Origin: Stentor coeruleus
Lineage: Eukaryota > Ciliophora > Heterotrichea > Heterotrichida > Stentoridae
Assembly (NCBI GenBank): GCA_001970955.1
Contig: MPUH01000622.1
Location: 1 to 42,926, forward strand
DNA length: 42,926 nucleotides
Direction of reading: 5' to 3'
Shown: positions 10,534-23,100 of the stretch, piece by piece
Position numbering within the stretch: position 1 is the first letter of the stretch
Layout of the letters: the number at the start of each line of letters is the position of its first letter
Notes under the pieces: model-generated
Told to the model about the DNA's origin: nothing
Databases searched by the model: none
The model's input: the letters and a program-made list of their open reading frames with translations, nothing else
Made by a program: the position numbers and the translations under genes

Positions 10534-12648
10534 ATGGATTGTGGGATTACTTATAAGGTTCATTATAGAGTGAAAAAAGGTGATGAAATTTCAGTGGTTG
10601 AAGGATTTGCTTGTGGATATACAGGTACATATACTACAAGAGGGATTTATTATGTTTATAAATACCCAAAGCCAATAGAAATGTCTCCTTGTATTGAGTT
10701 AGGAGGTATTCATCATCATTGTGTATTAGAAAGTAGCAGTGATTTATATGCTGAAGATTCAAATGGGTGTTACTTTTATGCTAAAGAAGGGCCTTTGAGA
10801 ATCCCAAATTACATTGCAGGGATGATGGAATTAGAAAATGGACATTCAGTTGCCATTCGTAAAGTGAAATTAGAAAAAGCTCGTGAAATAAAGCTTTTAC
10901 CTTTTAATTGCGATTATGGACGTCCTGAGATACCTTATGTTGTGTATACTGGGTTAGAAATCCTCCGCAAGCCTGAAAGTTTACACCCTGTATATGGAGC
11001 TGTGTTTTCCCCTGCTGCTTGTTGGAAAGTGGTAGAAATCAATGGAAGTTCACAAATAAATAGTTATCGATATAGCAAATCACAGACTAAAACTATATTA
11101 TTAGCACAAGGGGTAAGGAAAATACCTAAAAACTTATTCAAAGTTCATTGCTCTGATGATTTTATTGATGAAATTTTAGAGATAAGAAAAGCTGTTGATG
11201 TTATAAGCAAGTATGAAGATCAGAAATGTGCATTTTGGATCAATGGAATACGAGGATGTGGTAAAAGAGCTGCAGTACATAGATCTGCATGGGAACTTGG
11301 ATATAAATTATTAGAAGTATCAATGTATAATCTTATAATTCTTAAAGATTTTGAAGCATTACTATTAAGCCAATCGGATTTTACAATTATACACATCAGG
11401 CAATTCAATGAAGCCTTAAATCTTATGACCTCAGGACAAGGAGAAATACTATTAAAAGTTCGAGATATTCTTGTATCTTATATAAACCAAAAAAAAAGCG
11501 CCTTACTCGTATTATCTTCAAGTACTCCAGGCCAGCCCCCAGGAGTTATCCGTAACTGGCTTATCCAAATCCAAATAAACCCTCCTTCATCTGAAGATCG
11601 AGAAATTATATTATCAAAACTCATACAAAAACCAATATCATCATATATTCTTCCAACATCAGGTAAAACTATTGAAGAGTTGCTTTTCATAAGCTCAAAA
11701 CTCCAAAACGGAGAAACTATAGAAAATATCCTCAAAGCTTTTAAAACATCATCAACAGGAATTCCTGATATAAAATGGGAAGATGTTGGTGGGCTTATAG
11801 AAGCTAAACAAGAAATAATAGATACAGTTCAATTACCTTTAACCCATCCAGAATTCTTCAAGTTAAAACCAAGATCAGGTCTTTTACTTTATGGTCCTCC
11901 TGGTACTGGTAAAACTTTATTAGCTAAAGCTATCGCTACAGAATGTTCATTAAATTTCATTCCAGTTAAAGGTCCAGAACTTTTAAATATGTATGTTGGT
12001 GAATCAGAGAAAAATGTTCGTGAATTATTTGAAAGGGCTCGATCTTTACAACCTTGTGTATTATTTTTTGATGAACTTGATTCTTTAGCTCCAAGACGAG
12101 GACAAGGTAGTGATTCAGGTGTTATGGATCGTATTGTAGCTCAATTATTAACAGAAATTGATGGCCTTCAAGGATCATCTAAACTTTTTGTTATTGGAGC
12201 CACAAATCGGCCTGACCTTTTAGATCAAGCTTTATTACGACCAGGGAGATTTGATAAAATGATTTATTTGGGAATTGCTGAAGATATTGAAAGTAAGAAA
12301 AAAATATTTGAAGCTCAGACAAGAAAATTTTCCTTATGTGGAGTTGACCTTGATGAAGTTAGTAGGAAATGTATTGGGCCTTATTCAGGTGCTGATATAT
12401 ATGCTGTTTGCTCTCAAGCTCTTAGTATTGCATATAAAGAACAGGCTGATTATATTAATAAAAGATTACAGGAGTATAATGAAGAACATTATTATGATGC
12501 TCCTATAGATTTACATGAGTATATAAGTAAAAACCCGAATTTGGTTAAAGTTACAGTGTCTCAAGCGCATTTCGAGTCTGCGATACAAGAAATCACCCCA
12601 TCTCTCACAGTTAAAGATATAGAAAAATACAAGTATTTTGGTAAATAA
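10534..12648 (+). CDS. PEX6: Peroxisomal biogenesis AAA ATPase PEX6
   Basis: A 704-aa double AAA ATPase. PEX6 pairs with PEX1 to pull ubiquitinated PEX5 receptor out of the peroxisomal membrane. The second AAA domain (about residues 410-640) is complete: WEDVGGL, Walker A GPPGTGKT near 453, pore-loop region GPELLNMYVGESE, Walker B VLFFDELDS near 510, and NRPDLLDQALLRPGRFDK with the sensor and arginine-finger region. ECSLNF, KGPELLNMYVGE and SGVMDRIVAQLL are typical of PEX6 rather than CDC48. The first AAA domain (about 210-370) is degenerate: its P-loop is GIRGCGKR and no Walker B Asp-Glu is visible, as expected for PEX1/PEX6. The protein is shorter than animal PEX6 (about 980 aa) because the N-terminal domain is small. 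In-frame stops precede the ATG. It converges with the amidase gene, 59 nt away. Confidence 0.88.
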   Translation: MDCGITYKVHYRVKKGDEISVVEGFACGYTGTYTTRGIYYVYKYPKPIEMSPCIELGGIHHHCVLESSSDLYAEDSNGCYFYAKEGPLRIPNYIAGMMELENGHSVAIRKVKLEKAREIKLLPFNCDYGRPEIPYVVYTGLEILRKPESLHPVYGAVFSPAACWKVVEINGSSQINSYRYSKSQTKTILLAQGVRKIPKNLFKVHCSDDFIDEILEIRKAVDVISKYEDQKCAFWINGIRGCGKRAAVHRSAWELGYKLLEVSMYNLIILKDFEALLLSQSDFTIIHIRQFNEALNLMTSGQGEILLKVRDILVSYINQKKSALLVLSSSTPGQPPGVIRNWLIQIQINPPSSEDREIILSKLIQKPISSYILPTSGKTIEELLFISSKLQNGETIENILKAFKTSSTGIPDIKWEDVGGLIEAKQEIIDTVQLPLTHPEFFKLKPRSGLLLYGPPGTGKTLLAKAIATECSLNFIPVKGPELLNMYVGESEKNVRELFERARSLQPCVLFFDELDSLAPRRGQGSDSGVMDRIVAQLLTEIDGLQGSSKLFVIGATNRPDLLDQALLRPGRFDKMIYLGIAEDIESKKKIFEAQTRKFSLCGVDLDEVSRKCIGPYSGADIYAVCSQALSIAYKEQADYINKRLQEYNEEHYYDAPIDLHEYISKNPNLVKVTVSQAHFESAIQEITPSLTVKDIEKYKYFGK

Positions 12649-12707
12649 AACACTTTATTTATAAAAAAACCCACATTTTAATTTCTAAAATCTATTATGA
12701 TAACTAA

Positions 12708-13535
12708 TTATTGGCGATAAACATCAAATCTTTTATGTTTGCGATTCCAAATACTATTTCTTACATTGACTAGTTCTTGAAATTTAATATCCTTAATCAA
12801 AATACCTTCTTTCTCGTCAATACTTTCATGTTGTCCCCATGGGTCAACTATAATCGAATGTCCCCAAGAAACATAAGACGCTTCAGTATTCCTAGCTTGT
12901 GAACATCCTGCAACAAAAACTACATTATCAACAGCTCTAGCTCTCATTAAAAGCTCCCAATGTTTAGGCCCAGTAGTCATATTAAAGCATCCAGGATATA
13001 AAAGAATACCAACAGATTCATCTCTACTTAATGTCCAAGCATATTCTGGGAATCTAATATCATAACAAATCCCAATACCAAATTTACAATATTCAGTCTC
13101 AACAATTGTAGCTTGATCTCCTGGTGATAATACATCTGATTCAAAACATCTGATTCCTCCAGGAACATCCATATCATAAAGATGTATTTTTCTATGAACA
13201 CCAATAATTTCACCACTAGGATTAAAGATCATGGATGTATTGAAATACTTATCCCCACGTTTTTCTGGAATGGATCCACCGACTATGTATATTGAATGCT
13301 GAATTGCTATAGATTTTAAAGCTGATAATGTTGGAGAATCAGGGTTGGAAATGTCTTCAGCGTAATCAGCGAAATATTTTGTCCCATAGGGTGAGTTAAA
13401 ACATTCTGGAAGGACGACTACGTTGCAACCAGAAGATACTGCGCTACCTATGAGCTCTGCGGCTTTAGATAAATTTTCTTCTTTGCTCATACTCACAGAC
13501 ATTTGGCAGAGTCCCAGCTTGAAATCCTTATACAT
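12708..13535 (-). CDS. NIT2: Omega-amidase (Nit2-type nitrilase superfamily)
   Basis: A 275-aa protein matching omega-amidase, which hydrolyses 2-oxoglutaramate and 2-oxosuccinamate to the keto acids and ammonia in glutamine and asparagine metabolism. The catalytic triad is visible: Glu44 in LPECFNSPYGT, Lys116 in HRKIHLYDMDVPG, and Cys157 in GIGICYDIRFPE. TTGPKHWELLMRARAVDN and SYVSWGHS are characteristic of Nit2. Length fits the family (human 276 aa). The start is the ATG at 13535-13533; the frame is open five codons further up but only from a TTG. No targeting signal is seen, so cytosolic. It converges with PEX6 with a 59-nt gap. Confidence 0.93.
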   Translation of the reverse strand: MYKDFKLGLCQMSVSMSKEENLSKAAELIGSAVSSGCNVVVLPECFNSPYGTKYFADYAEDISNPDSPTLSALKSIAIQHSIYIVGGSIPEKRGDKYFNTSMIFNPSGEIIGVHRKIHLYDMDVPGGIRCFESDVLSPGDQATIVETEYCKFGIGICYDIRFPEYAWTLSRDESVGILLYPGCFNMTTGPKHWELLMRARAVDNVVFVAGCSQARNTEASYVSWGHSIIVDPWGQHESIDEKEGILIKDIKFQELVNVRNSIWNRKHKRFDVYRQ

Positions 13536-14182
13536 ATTATTATCTATCAATATATTGGAAAAATACTAGGGAATTTTGGTTAATAAAATTTTAGCATTTA
13601 TTTGAGAAAAATGTGAAAATAATATTTGTATTTTAGTATTGTTAATTGCATTATAAGTAGTATAGATATGCTAGTTTTATAAATAATTATGTTGTTAGTA
13701 TTTGAGAATATAATATGGACTGCTTAGTGTTAGTAATGAAATTACTTTGGGGCTGATTGGGAGTTATATTTATAGGTATTTTATTTAAATTAAGTCTTAA
13801 AATAGGGATATAGACATGGATGTAAGATTGTGTAAAGGATTTGAAATAGGCTTTAAAGTTAAAATATGTTTATATATTATAGGTGAAAGTTTATTAGTCA
13901 AATGATCTAGTTAATGTTTTAAAAAAATCGTGATAAACTGATTTATATTTTTTTTGAGCATGTTTTTTTATTTTAACAAATAAACCTAGCCAGCAATGGA
14001 AGTTTATAAAATAAATATTTCAAAAAATTATTAATCACTTAAATCACCATCAATTATCTAAAACTGCACAAAAATTATATAAATTTTACTTAATCAATAA
14101 TAAAAACCCACAATTCCTCCCAAAAAAAAACTATAAAAAATGCAAACCCTTTATTCAAATCTATCTATTACTCCTTACCCTA
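13536..14182. other. Intergenic DNA with a switch from G-rich to C-rich on the plus strand
   Basis: No gene. The first half (upstream of the minus-strand amidase) is G-rich and C-poor. The second half (downstream of the minus-strand giant gene) is C-rich and G-poor on the plus strand. Both match the flank asymmetry seen across the window. Confidence 0.6.
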
Positions 14183-17100
14183 TTATTTCTTCGCAATTCT
14201 CTTAACGATTTTTTTCTTAACCACTCTTTTATGTTCTTCTTCAACTTCAACTCTCCCATCATCAACAATAAATGATCCTTTAGACTTTAAATGAGTAACA
14301 TTTTCACTCAAAGATACATCCATTATAAGCTTCCTTTCTGAAAGTTCTTTCATAAGTTCTCTAATTCTAAACGCCTTAAGTTCTCCAAGTCCATATTTAG
14401 AACATAAAAGTACCATATTCCTAAACCCAACTCCATTACCATCAGGATTTGCTTCATCAAACAATCTATCTATATCATAATTGTTTATAGTAGAATCATA
14501 ATCAAGTATTATATTTCTAAACTCTTCTTTATTAAGAGTAGATTTTCCTGTTTTAGTATAATTCGGATTCAAATGTGCAGCTAATTTTCTTTGCTTAAAC
14601 TTGTAAACTTCTACTAAAGATATTAAGAAAGAAGCTTTTGATATAGCCCAATCAGGGTTTTTATTCCAGTTCATTAAAGCTTTCATATTAATTCGTTCCA
14701 TAAACACATCTTTTGTAACTTCTCCATATTCAGTTGTGGCCATTTGCATCATGAGTTTTTTAATGTTAACATCACTTATCCATAAATCTAAATCTTCTTT
14801 AGTTCCTTCAAGAAACTCACCAGAATCAATTGTCCCGCCACCATCTTTATCTAGTATTGTGAAAATCATTTCTGGGGTCTTACCAAGTTTAGCCATTTTA
14901 TGACAGATTTTAAATGCTACAAAGTCCTCATGTGTAACTTTTTCTGGTTTTAATAATTCAAGAGCTTTTACACCACTTTCTCTATCACCTGAAAAAATTG
15001 TGTAAATAAGGTCAATAACATCAGTCAATAAAGCAAGTCCTCCAGTTCCAGCTGCTTCATAAGAATTCCTACCATAAGTTTCACCTTTTTTCTTCAAATC
15101 TTTTTTCTTACCTTGATCAGTAAGATATCTATCATATTTGTCGATAAGAGGATGGAAATCTTGTCTAAGTCTAACTAAATATATTGCAAGACTATATGTG
15201 ACAGGATCTGGGTGGAATACTTGTAAAATCCTTGCAAAGAATATAGCATATTTATGCTTTTCAGAATAAATCTGATGGAAACCAGGAATAAATTGTCCTA
15301 AGAACTTTAATGCTAAAGTCTGTATACCAAATGTTCTACTCAGATACTCCATCATAAATTCAGTCATACTTCTCAATTGTCGACTATCGGCAATATCTCT
15401 TTTATCAGTTTCAAATTTTTTATCCATAAGTTCTTCTAAGAACTTAAAGACGTTAATATAACTCATAGGTCTTTCACATTTACCTTCAACTGTACGGAAG
15501 TTTATCATAATAGGGTTGATTTCAATAAGGTTAATATTTTCTGCTGATATTATCTGATCTGCTACAACATAATCTTGTTTATATTCAGCTTCTTCTTCTG
15601 CATCAAGTGCTGGAGCTGCGTCAATAGGAGCAAGTTGAAGTTTAGACTGGGCTTTATTATCATAACTGCGCCATTTTCTGAAAGATTGACCTTCTTGTTC
15701 TTTAAATACATGACATAAACGAACTAAAAAGCTTCTAGATAAAGAAGTTTCATGCTTTTTCTTTTGTGTGTCTAGGTCGTCTTTGAGCTTTTCAATCTGT
15801 TTCTTCAAATCGTTAATTGAAGTATCACGGTTTGAGATTTCCTCAGCAAGTTTCTTAGCAATTTCAGTTGTCTCGCCTGGTTTTTCTTGGGATTTTTCCA
15901 TAAACTCAAGTCTCATAAGGAGTTTTTGGTTTTCTTTTTGCAAATTTCCTGCATCTTTTTGTGCCTGGTCCAAAGTACGAGTTTTGTATTTCAGCTGATC
16001 GTTTTCTTGTTTTATTTCATCAATTTTACGTCTAAGGTCAGATAATTCTATATCAAGTTCCCTGAGCTTTTCATCATTTTCCTGTTTTTCTTGAGCTAAA
16101 TCCAAGTATAACAATTGATATCTTTTCGCTGTAGCCAAATTCGCTTCAGTTTCATCAAGTTCTTTTTGTTTATCTTCTAAAATCCTCTCTAATTGTTTTA
16201 TCTCTTCAGGATTCACTCCTTCATTCATCTTAGCAATCTCTTCCATTTCAGCTTTTTCAGTCTCTAACTTCATAACCTCAGCTTTAATCGCAGCTTTTTC
16301 TTTTTTAATTGCCTCATTTTCCTTTTCTTTATTCTTCAATTCCAAATCCAATTTATGATTTTCTCTATCTTGCTTAGATATTTTTTCTTCTAATTCATCA
16401 ACTTGTTTAGCTTTAGCTTCTAATTCATCTTTAAGCGCTTTAGCATCAATTTTCATTTTCTCAAACAAATCATTTTTTTCCTTATCATCAAGTGATGATT
16501 TTTTAGTAGACATTTCAAGTGTTTCAAGAGTTTCTTTAAGTTCCCTGATTTCAGAGTCTTTATCTTTAGAAGTCCTTCTAAGGTTTCTAAGTTCTTTAGA
16601 ATTAGAATCAACTTCATCTTGTGCTCGTTGAAGGTCTTCATTTATTTCTTCATTTTTATACTGTAAATCCGCAACTTTATTTTTCAAAGTTGAAATTTCT
16701 TTTTCTTTATCACTAGATTCTTGGGTAAGTTTTTCAATAAGAGCGATATGTTGTTCAGCAGCATTTTGTAATAAAGACAATTGTGCTTCAAATTGTGTTT
16801 TCATTCCTTCCATAGTTGCCTTAGCAGTTTCAAGTTCATTAGCTCTATCTTGAACTTCACCTTTTAGTCTATTAATTTCTTTACTAAGTCTTTCTCTAAG
16901 TTCTCTTCTAAGACGTTCAAGTTTTTCCCAATTCTCAAGTCTTTTAGTAACTCTATCGATAACATCAGGAATATTTGTTGGGGATATTTCATTCACAGTC
17001 TCATGAGCTTTACGTATATTATCTAATATAGCCTTAGATTTTGTATCATCAGGCATTATACTATTAGCCACTTCTCTTAAAGCTTTGTTTATAATATCTT

Positions 17101-20100
17101 CAGTCATTAAATCAACATCATCAATACCATCTCGCATATTTCCAGCTTCTTTAACCAATTTACATTGAAGATTACTTTGAGCTGATCTGACTGGAAGAAG
17201 TTTATCTAATTGTTTTTCAAGTAACATAACCAATTCCCATAATTTAACTTTTTCATCTTGAGGAATACTTCTTTCTTCATGTAATTTTTTAGATTTAGCT
17301 NTGAGCTGATCTGACTGGAAGAAGTTTATCTAATTGTTTTTCAAGTAACATAACCAATTCCCATAGTTTAACTTTTTCATCTTGAGGAATACTTCTTTCT
17401 TCATGTAATTTTTTAGATTTAGCCTTATCAGCTTGTGAACCACATAATCTAAATAACCCTGAGAATACTTGCTCTGTATCCCCATCATCAGCTGCTGCTT
17501 GTTCTCTTAGAATTTTTTCTGTTTTGTGAAGTGCATTAATAGCAGGAGCTTCTGATACTATTTTATTTATTGTTGTTGATAAAATACCAGTTGAATCAAT
17601 ACCAGCATGTAATGATGCAAGTAATGCAGATATTGTTGTTGATACTGAAGGTTCTGTAAGGAGTTTTAAGTCACTTAGATCTTTTGGATTAATTTCTAAA
17701 GATAAGTCACTAAGTACTGAAAATTGTCCACGCAATGATTGGAAGAGTTTTGATTCTAGTTCACTGAGTTTTTTAACCATTTCAGCTTCAGAGTTATCGA
17801 TTGGGACAGCTTCGTCTTTTATTCTTTGGAGTTCTTTTTCAAGGCCTAATCTTGCAGCAATTCTTAACATTGTATCAGCTGAGTTTTCAGGGTTTTGGGC
17901 AAAGTTAGCAGCTTCTTTTTCAGTGATGATTTGCAATTGGGATTTCAAAGATGGGTTGTTTTTTTCTACTAATAACTCAACTTCACTTATACCAGTCTTA
18001 AGGAAATTAGCTTTTTCTATATCCAACTTTCCAAGTCGGTCAGCGAGATTTACAATTTTTTGTATTAAATTATTCATAGCTTTGCTTTCTTCAAGTCTTA
18101 TTTGAATATAATCTTTGATTTTATCAGCTTCATCAACAAGTTTCATAGTACTTTCAGACTTAGCTAGTATCGATTTCATAAAGTTCTTTTGGTCACTACT
18201 TCCTAAAGTGTTAACAAAAACTGTAAGATAATTTCTTGCTATTTCTTGTTCTTCTAATATTGTTTCACATAATAAAGCACCATCTAAATCAAGTCCACGA
18301 CTTTTGAAAATATCATTCCAAGTTACTGTAGAAATAATTTTAGTATCTCTTCTTCTACTTAAAACAGCTTCTATAGTTTCTTCAGTCACAATTAAAGTTT
18401 CTTCAACATTCGGTAAATCACTCAAACTTAATATTAAATCAGCATAATCTTTACCTGTTTGTTTAATTTCACAAGGAGTCAAAGTATCTATTTTAGCATA
18501 GTTTTCTTTACATTTCTGGAACAAAGCTAAATCACTGGTTAAATGTTTTTTGACTAACTGATTAGTAACTTCTTCAAGTTTGATAATCAAAGCTATCATA
18601 TCTTCAGTTGATGGTCCTGAAAACAAATGCTGAATATCTCTTAAAATTAAAACAGGAGCACATTTTAGTTTTTTACTTATTAATTTTTCGACTTGTTTCT
18701 GTTCTTCTGGAGTTACAGGATTAGTTGTTTCACCTACCAAAATCAAATTAGCAGTTGAGTAATCATTGACTAATTCACTTAAATATGGTATAATTTCACT
18801 AGGTTTAGTTGGAAGTTCATCTTTTCTTTTTTTAAGTTCTTCATCATTTACTAACCCTGATGATTTTTCTTTAAGTTTATCAATTGCAAGATCAAGTTTT
18901 TCAGCTGATGCTATTAAATTCGCTACATCACGTTCAAGAGGTTCTGGATTAGTTAATCTTTCAACAAGGACATCTAAAAGTCTTTCAGTTTCACTTTTAA
19001 TATCTTTTTCTATAGGAGGGAAATAATGTAAATAATGATCAATATGTTCCATTGCTTCTTGATTATTATTAGGTTGTGGTTCATGTAAAAGTTCATGAGC
19101 TTTTTTATTTATTTCATCACATGCTAGAACTTCTTCATCTGAACCAACCAACCCTGCTAAGAACTTAAGTCTCATCAAATCGGTTTGATTTTTTTCTTTA
19201 AGTTCAGCTAAGAGTTGTTGTGGGTCAAATGGTAACATCGATATAGCTTGTTTTTTTAATAAAATATCTAAAGCTTCATCTAAATGTTCACCTCCATCAT
19301 CAACACCAGTTGCATCTTTGACCATTTTGAAAAATAGGCTTAAGAAAAACCCTGCACGTTTGACTAAATCAGATAAATCGTTTGAAGGTGTTTTTTTCTT
19401 AAGTTCTTCAGCTTCATTAGGAACATCTACATTTAAAAGCTTTCCTGCTGTGTCTATAACTTTTTGGCATTTCTGAATAACTAAAAGTAAATTCTTATTA
19501 AGATCTGATTTCCCATAGATTACAGCTTTTTCATCTTCAAGTTTTTTAAGGAATTTAAGCACATTGTCTATGTTTTCTTCACTACCTCCATCAGCTTTAA
19601 TTGCTTGAATAATAGGCTCTTTTTCTGATTTAAGTTCTTCAATATGCCTTTTAAGAGCTGGTCTTGGGCCAATAATCCATAAGGCTAAGTCATTAAAATT
19701 ATTCTGACTAGCTTCAATAAGTTCACAAGCAGGTTCTGATATATCAAGTTTTTTAATTCCTCTTCCTGATCTTAATGCTTTTTTACCTTTTGGCCTTAAT
19801 GCTTTACCTTTAACCCCTCCTGCACGTTTTTTAGCTTGATTTGTAGCCTCAGCGATTTCTTCAGCTGTAAGATTAGGATCATTATTAATCAGCCCAAGGT
19901 TTATTTCTTGAGATTTCGCAAGCAACTTATACATAGTCGCTAAATCCGGCTTTCCACTAAGATTATCAACTGCTTTTCTCAATTCTTCTAAACTTGCAGG
20001 TGGATCAGCTGTTAATAACTTATCTGCAATTTTATCAGCAACAATCAAAGCTTTCCATAAATCATCAAGAGCATCCTTTTTAACCTCAGCTTCTTTAGAT

Positions 20101-23100
20101 TTTTCAATAGACTTCTGAACTAATTCATTAAGTAAATCACTTTGAGCACTTTTAATTGGCATATATTCTTCAAGTGAATTCTTCAATTGTTCTAATGCAC
20201 CTTGAGAATCTTCAGGAATTATACCTGACATAACATGTTGACCTTTTTCAATATATTCATCAGCTTGAGTTTTATCCATATCAGTACCAACAGATTCACT
20301 TAAAGCTTTTAAAGTATTAGCTGTTGCATCTTGTTCTGCTTTACCATTAAGCCACCACATTTTTAATAAGGTTTGTGGGTCTATATTAATTTTATTTTCT
20401 TCAAGGTTTCTTGGTTTTATAGAATCTAATTCAGGGATTCCGCTATGTGACTCTTTGCCTAATGCTTTATCAAGTAAACTTTTAAGAACTTTTTCTCGGT
20501 CTTCAAGTCCACTGACTAAAGGTGAGAGTTCAAGTGGTAGGATTTTGTTTTCAAAGTCTTCTAAAGATTTTATTGGAGTTTTTAGGACTTCGGCAATATC
20601 TTTGGCCATTTGTTCATGAGATTTAGAAAGACGGGATAAAGTTTGAAGAAGCTCAGGACTCATGAGTTCTCTTTTGAACTTTTCAATGTCTATAAGTAAT
20701 TTTGATATTTTTGGTAAGGTTTCTGTATATGGGATAAGTTCTTCTATGCTTTTTTTCAGATCTTTTGCCCTTGTTTCGTATGCATTATGAATTGGTTGTA
20801 AGCTTTCGTCATTAGGTTTAAAATGTGTGGATATTTTACCTAAGGTTTGTTGGGATTCTTTCACAACTTCTTCAAATTCTATTAAATTCTTAGTAATTTT
20901 CTGAGTAATTTCAGCAACTTGTCTATCAAGATCTTGCATTTTATTAGTTTGTAATGTTACTAAATCTCTTAATAATGGGTTTATTGATGATATTGCTGAA
21001 AGTTTTTCTTTAGCTGATGCCGCGTTTTCATAATCTTTAGTTAAATTTGATAAGTCTTCTTTAACATGACTTTGGTTTTCAGGGTCAAGAACAGATTTTA
21101 ATGAATTAGCTGTAGCTTTAGCTTCATTGAAAGCTTTATCGAATTGGTCAATTTGTGGGATGCTATTTAATAATGAGTTTTCATAGTCATTTAATTTAGC
21201 ACCTAAGCTACGAAGGTTTTGGATACTGGAAAGTACTGATGTAGGGCTGAACATATTAGTAGGTTTTACTTGTTTAAGACTTTTTTCTAATTCATTTATT
21301 TTATCTTGCATGGAGAAAGAAGCTTCAGTATCTTTTAAGCTATTGATACGTTCTGCTAAATCAGATTTCAAACTATCTAGTAAGTTGCTTAGTTGGAAGC
21401 CGATTTTCTCGTTTTCTGTTATTTTGACTGGGGGTTTTGATTCGTCTTCACTTTGTGGCTCACTTCTTGATATCGATTTTTTTAAAGCCTTGTGCATTGT
21501 TAAACTACGACCAAAGGTTTTGTTTATATTTTCTTCTTCGGGCCTTCCTGAGTCCTTGCCTGACCTTAATGCTGCACCTCTTGGCCTTCTGATTCCTATT
21601 GATTTTCCTCTTGAAGATAGCCCAGGCTCTCTTCCTTCCGAATCTGAGTCTATTTCTTCTGAGCTTTTTTCATCGTTAGAGCCTTTTTCTTTGCCTTCTT
21701 TGCCTTCTTTTACTTCTTCACCTTCTAGACCTTCTGGACCTTTCCCCCCTCTTCCACTTCTAAGATTTCTCCCTCTACCTTTAGAGATTTTTCCTCTCCC
21801 TCTAGCTGTTGATGGCCCTTCATCTTCTCCTTCAAAACCTTTCCCCCCAACTGTTGATGGTCCTTCATCTTCTCCTTCAAAGCCTTTCCCTCCAACTGTT
21901 GATGGTCCTTCATATTCTCCTTCAAAGCCTTTCCCTTTCTCTTCTCCCTCACTTTCAGAACCTTTTCCTCTAGCATCATCAGAACCCTCTTCACCTCCTG
22001 GACCTTTTCCTCCTCTTCCACTTCTAAGATTTTTTCCTCTACCTTTAGAGATTTTTCCTCTCCCTCTAGCTGTTAATGGCCCTTCATCTTCTCCTTCAAA
22101 GTCTTTCCCTTTCTCTCCCCCCTCTGCTCCTTCACTTCCAGAATCTTTTCCTCTAGCGTCATTAGAACCTTTTTCTTCATTTCCAGGACCTTTTCCTCCT
22201 TTTCCACTTCTAAGATTTTTCCCTCTGCCTTTAGAGATTTTTCCTCTCCCTCTAGCTGTTGATGGTCCTTCATCTTCTCCTTCAAATCCTTTTCCTCTTC
22301 CTTTCCCTTCTCCCTCACTTCCAGAGCCTCTTCCTCTAGCCTCATCACTAGAACCTTTTTCTTTCCCTTCTTCTTCACTATCAAGTTCTTTTATCCCATG
22401 CTTGCTTGACCTCAATTTATAAGGTTTTTTCTTCCCAATTGCATCTTTAGGTCGTTTTGGCTCAACAAGACCTGGTTTTTCCCCTTCCCAGTCAAGTAAA
22501 AAAGCAGCATCAGAAGACTTAGACCTCACAGATCCCCATTCTTTGTCCCCACTCTTGACCTTTTTTTCTTCATAAGACCCTTCAGAGTCCTTATCCCAAA
22601 CCTCTTCCCATTCTTCAGGTCCTCTTTTACCTTTAGATTCCCCCCATTTCTTCCCATCTTCCTCATGCCATTGAGTTTTCTTATAGTAATCATTATCTTC
22701 TACCCAGCTCTCTCCCCACAAATTCTCCCCTTCTTTATACTCTTTATCTTCCCCTTCAGCTGTCCCACATTTCCAAATTTTTTCCTTACCTGACTGATCT
22801 TTCGTTTCCCAGAACTTCTCTGTAAAATCCTCAAGACCTTCAGGTTTATATTGTTTCCCTTTCTTAAAAGACTCTGTTCTTTCTGGATTCTTGATTTTCT
22901 TCTCAAAAACTCTACTTTCTCTATCTAAATTCCATATTTCATGTTCCTCATATTCAGGATAATACTTTATAATCACACCCCATTCGATTATATCCCTAAG
23001 CCATGATTTTACTATAACATGAACATCTCCTTCAAGAAACCAATTCTCATAAAAGTAAGTGTAAGAATTATAGTCAAGGCCGAATTTTTCTCCTGTTTGA

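Noticed and set aside
21310..22422. Plus-strand 370-codon frame rich in Pro/Ser/Leu/Phe
   Set aside because: It is the antisense of the Gly/Arg/Glu repeats in the giant gene; its open state follows from codon composition.
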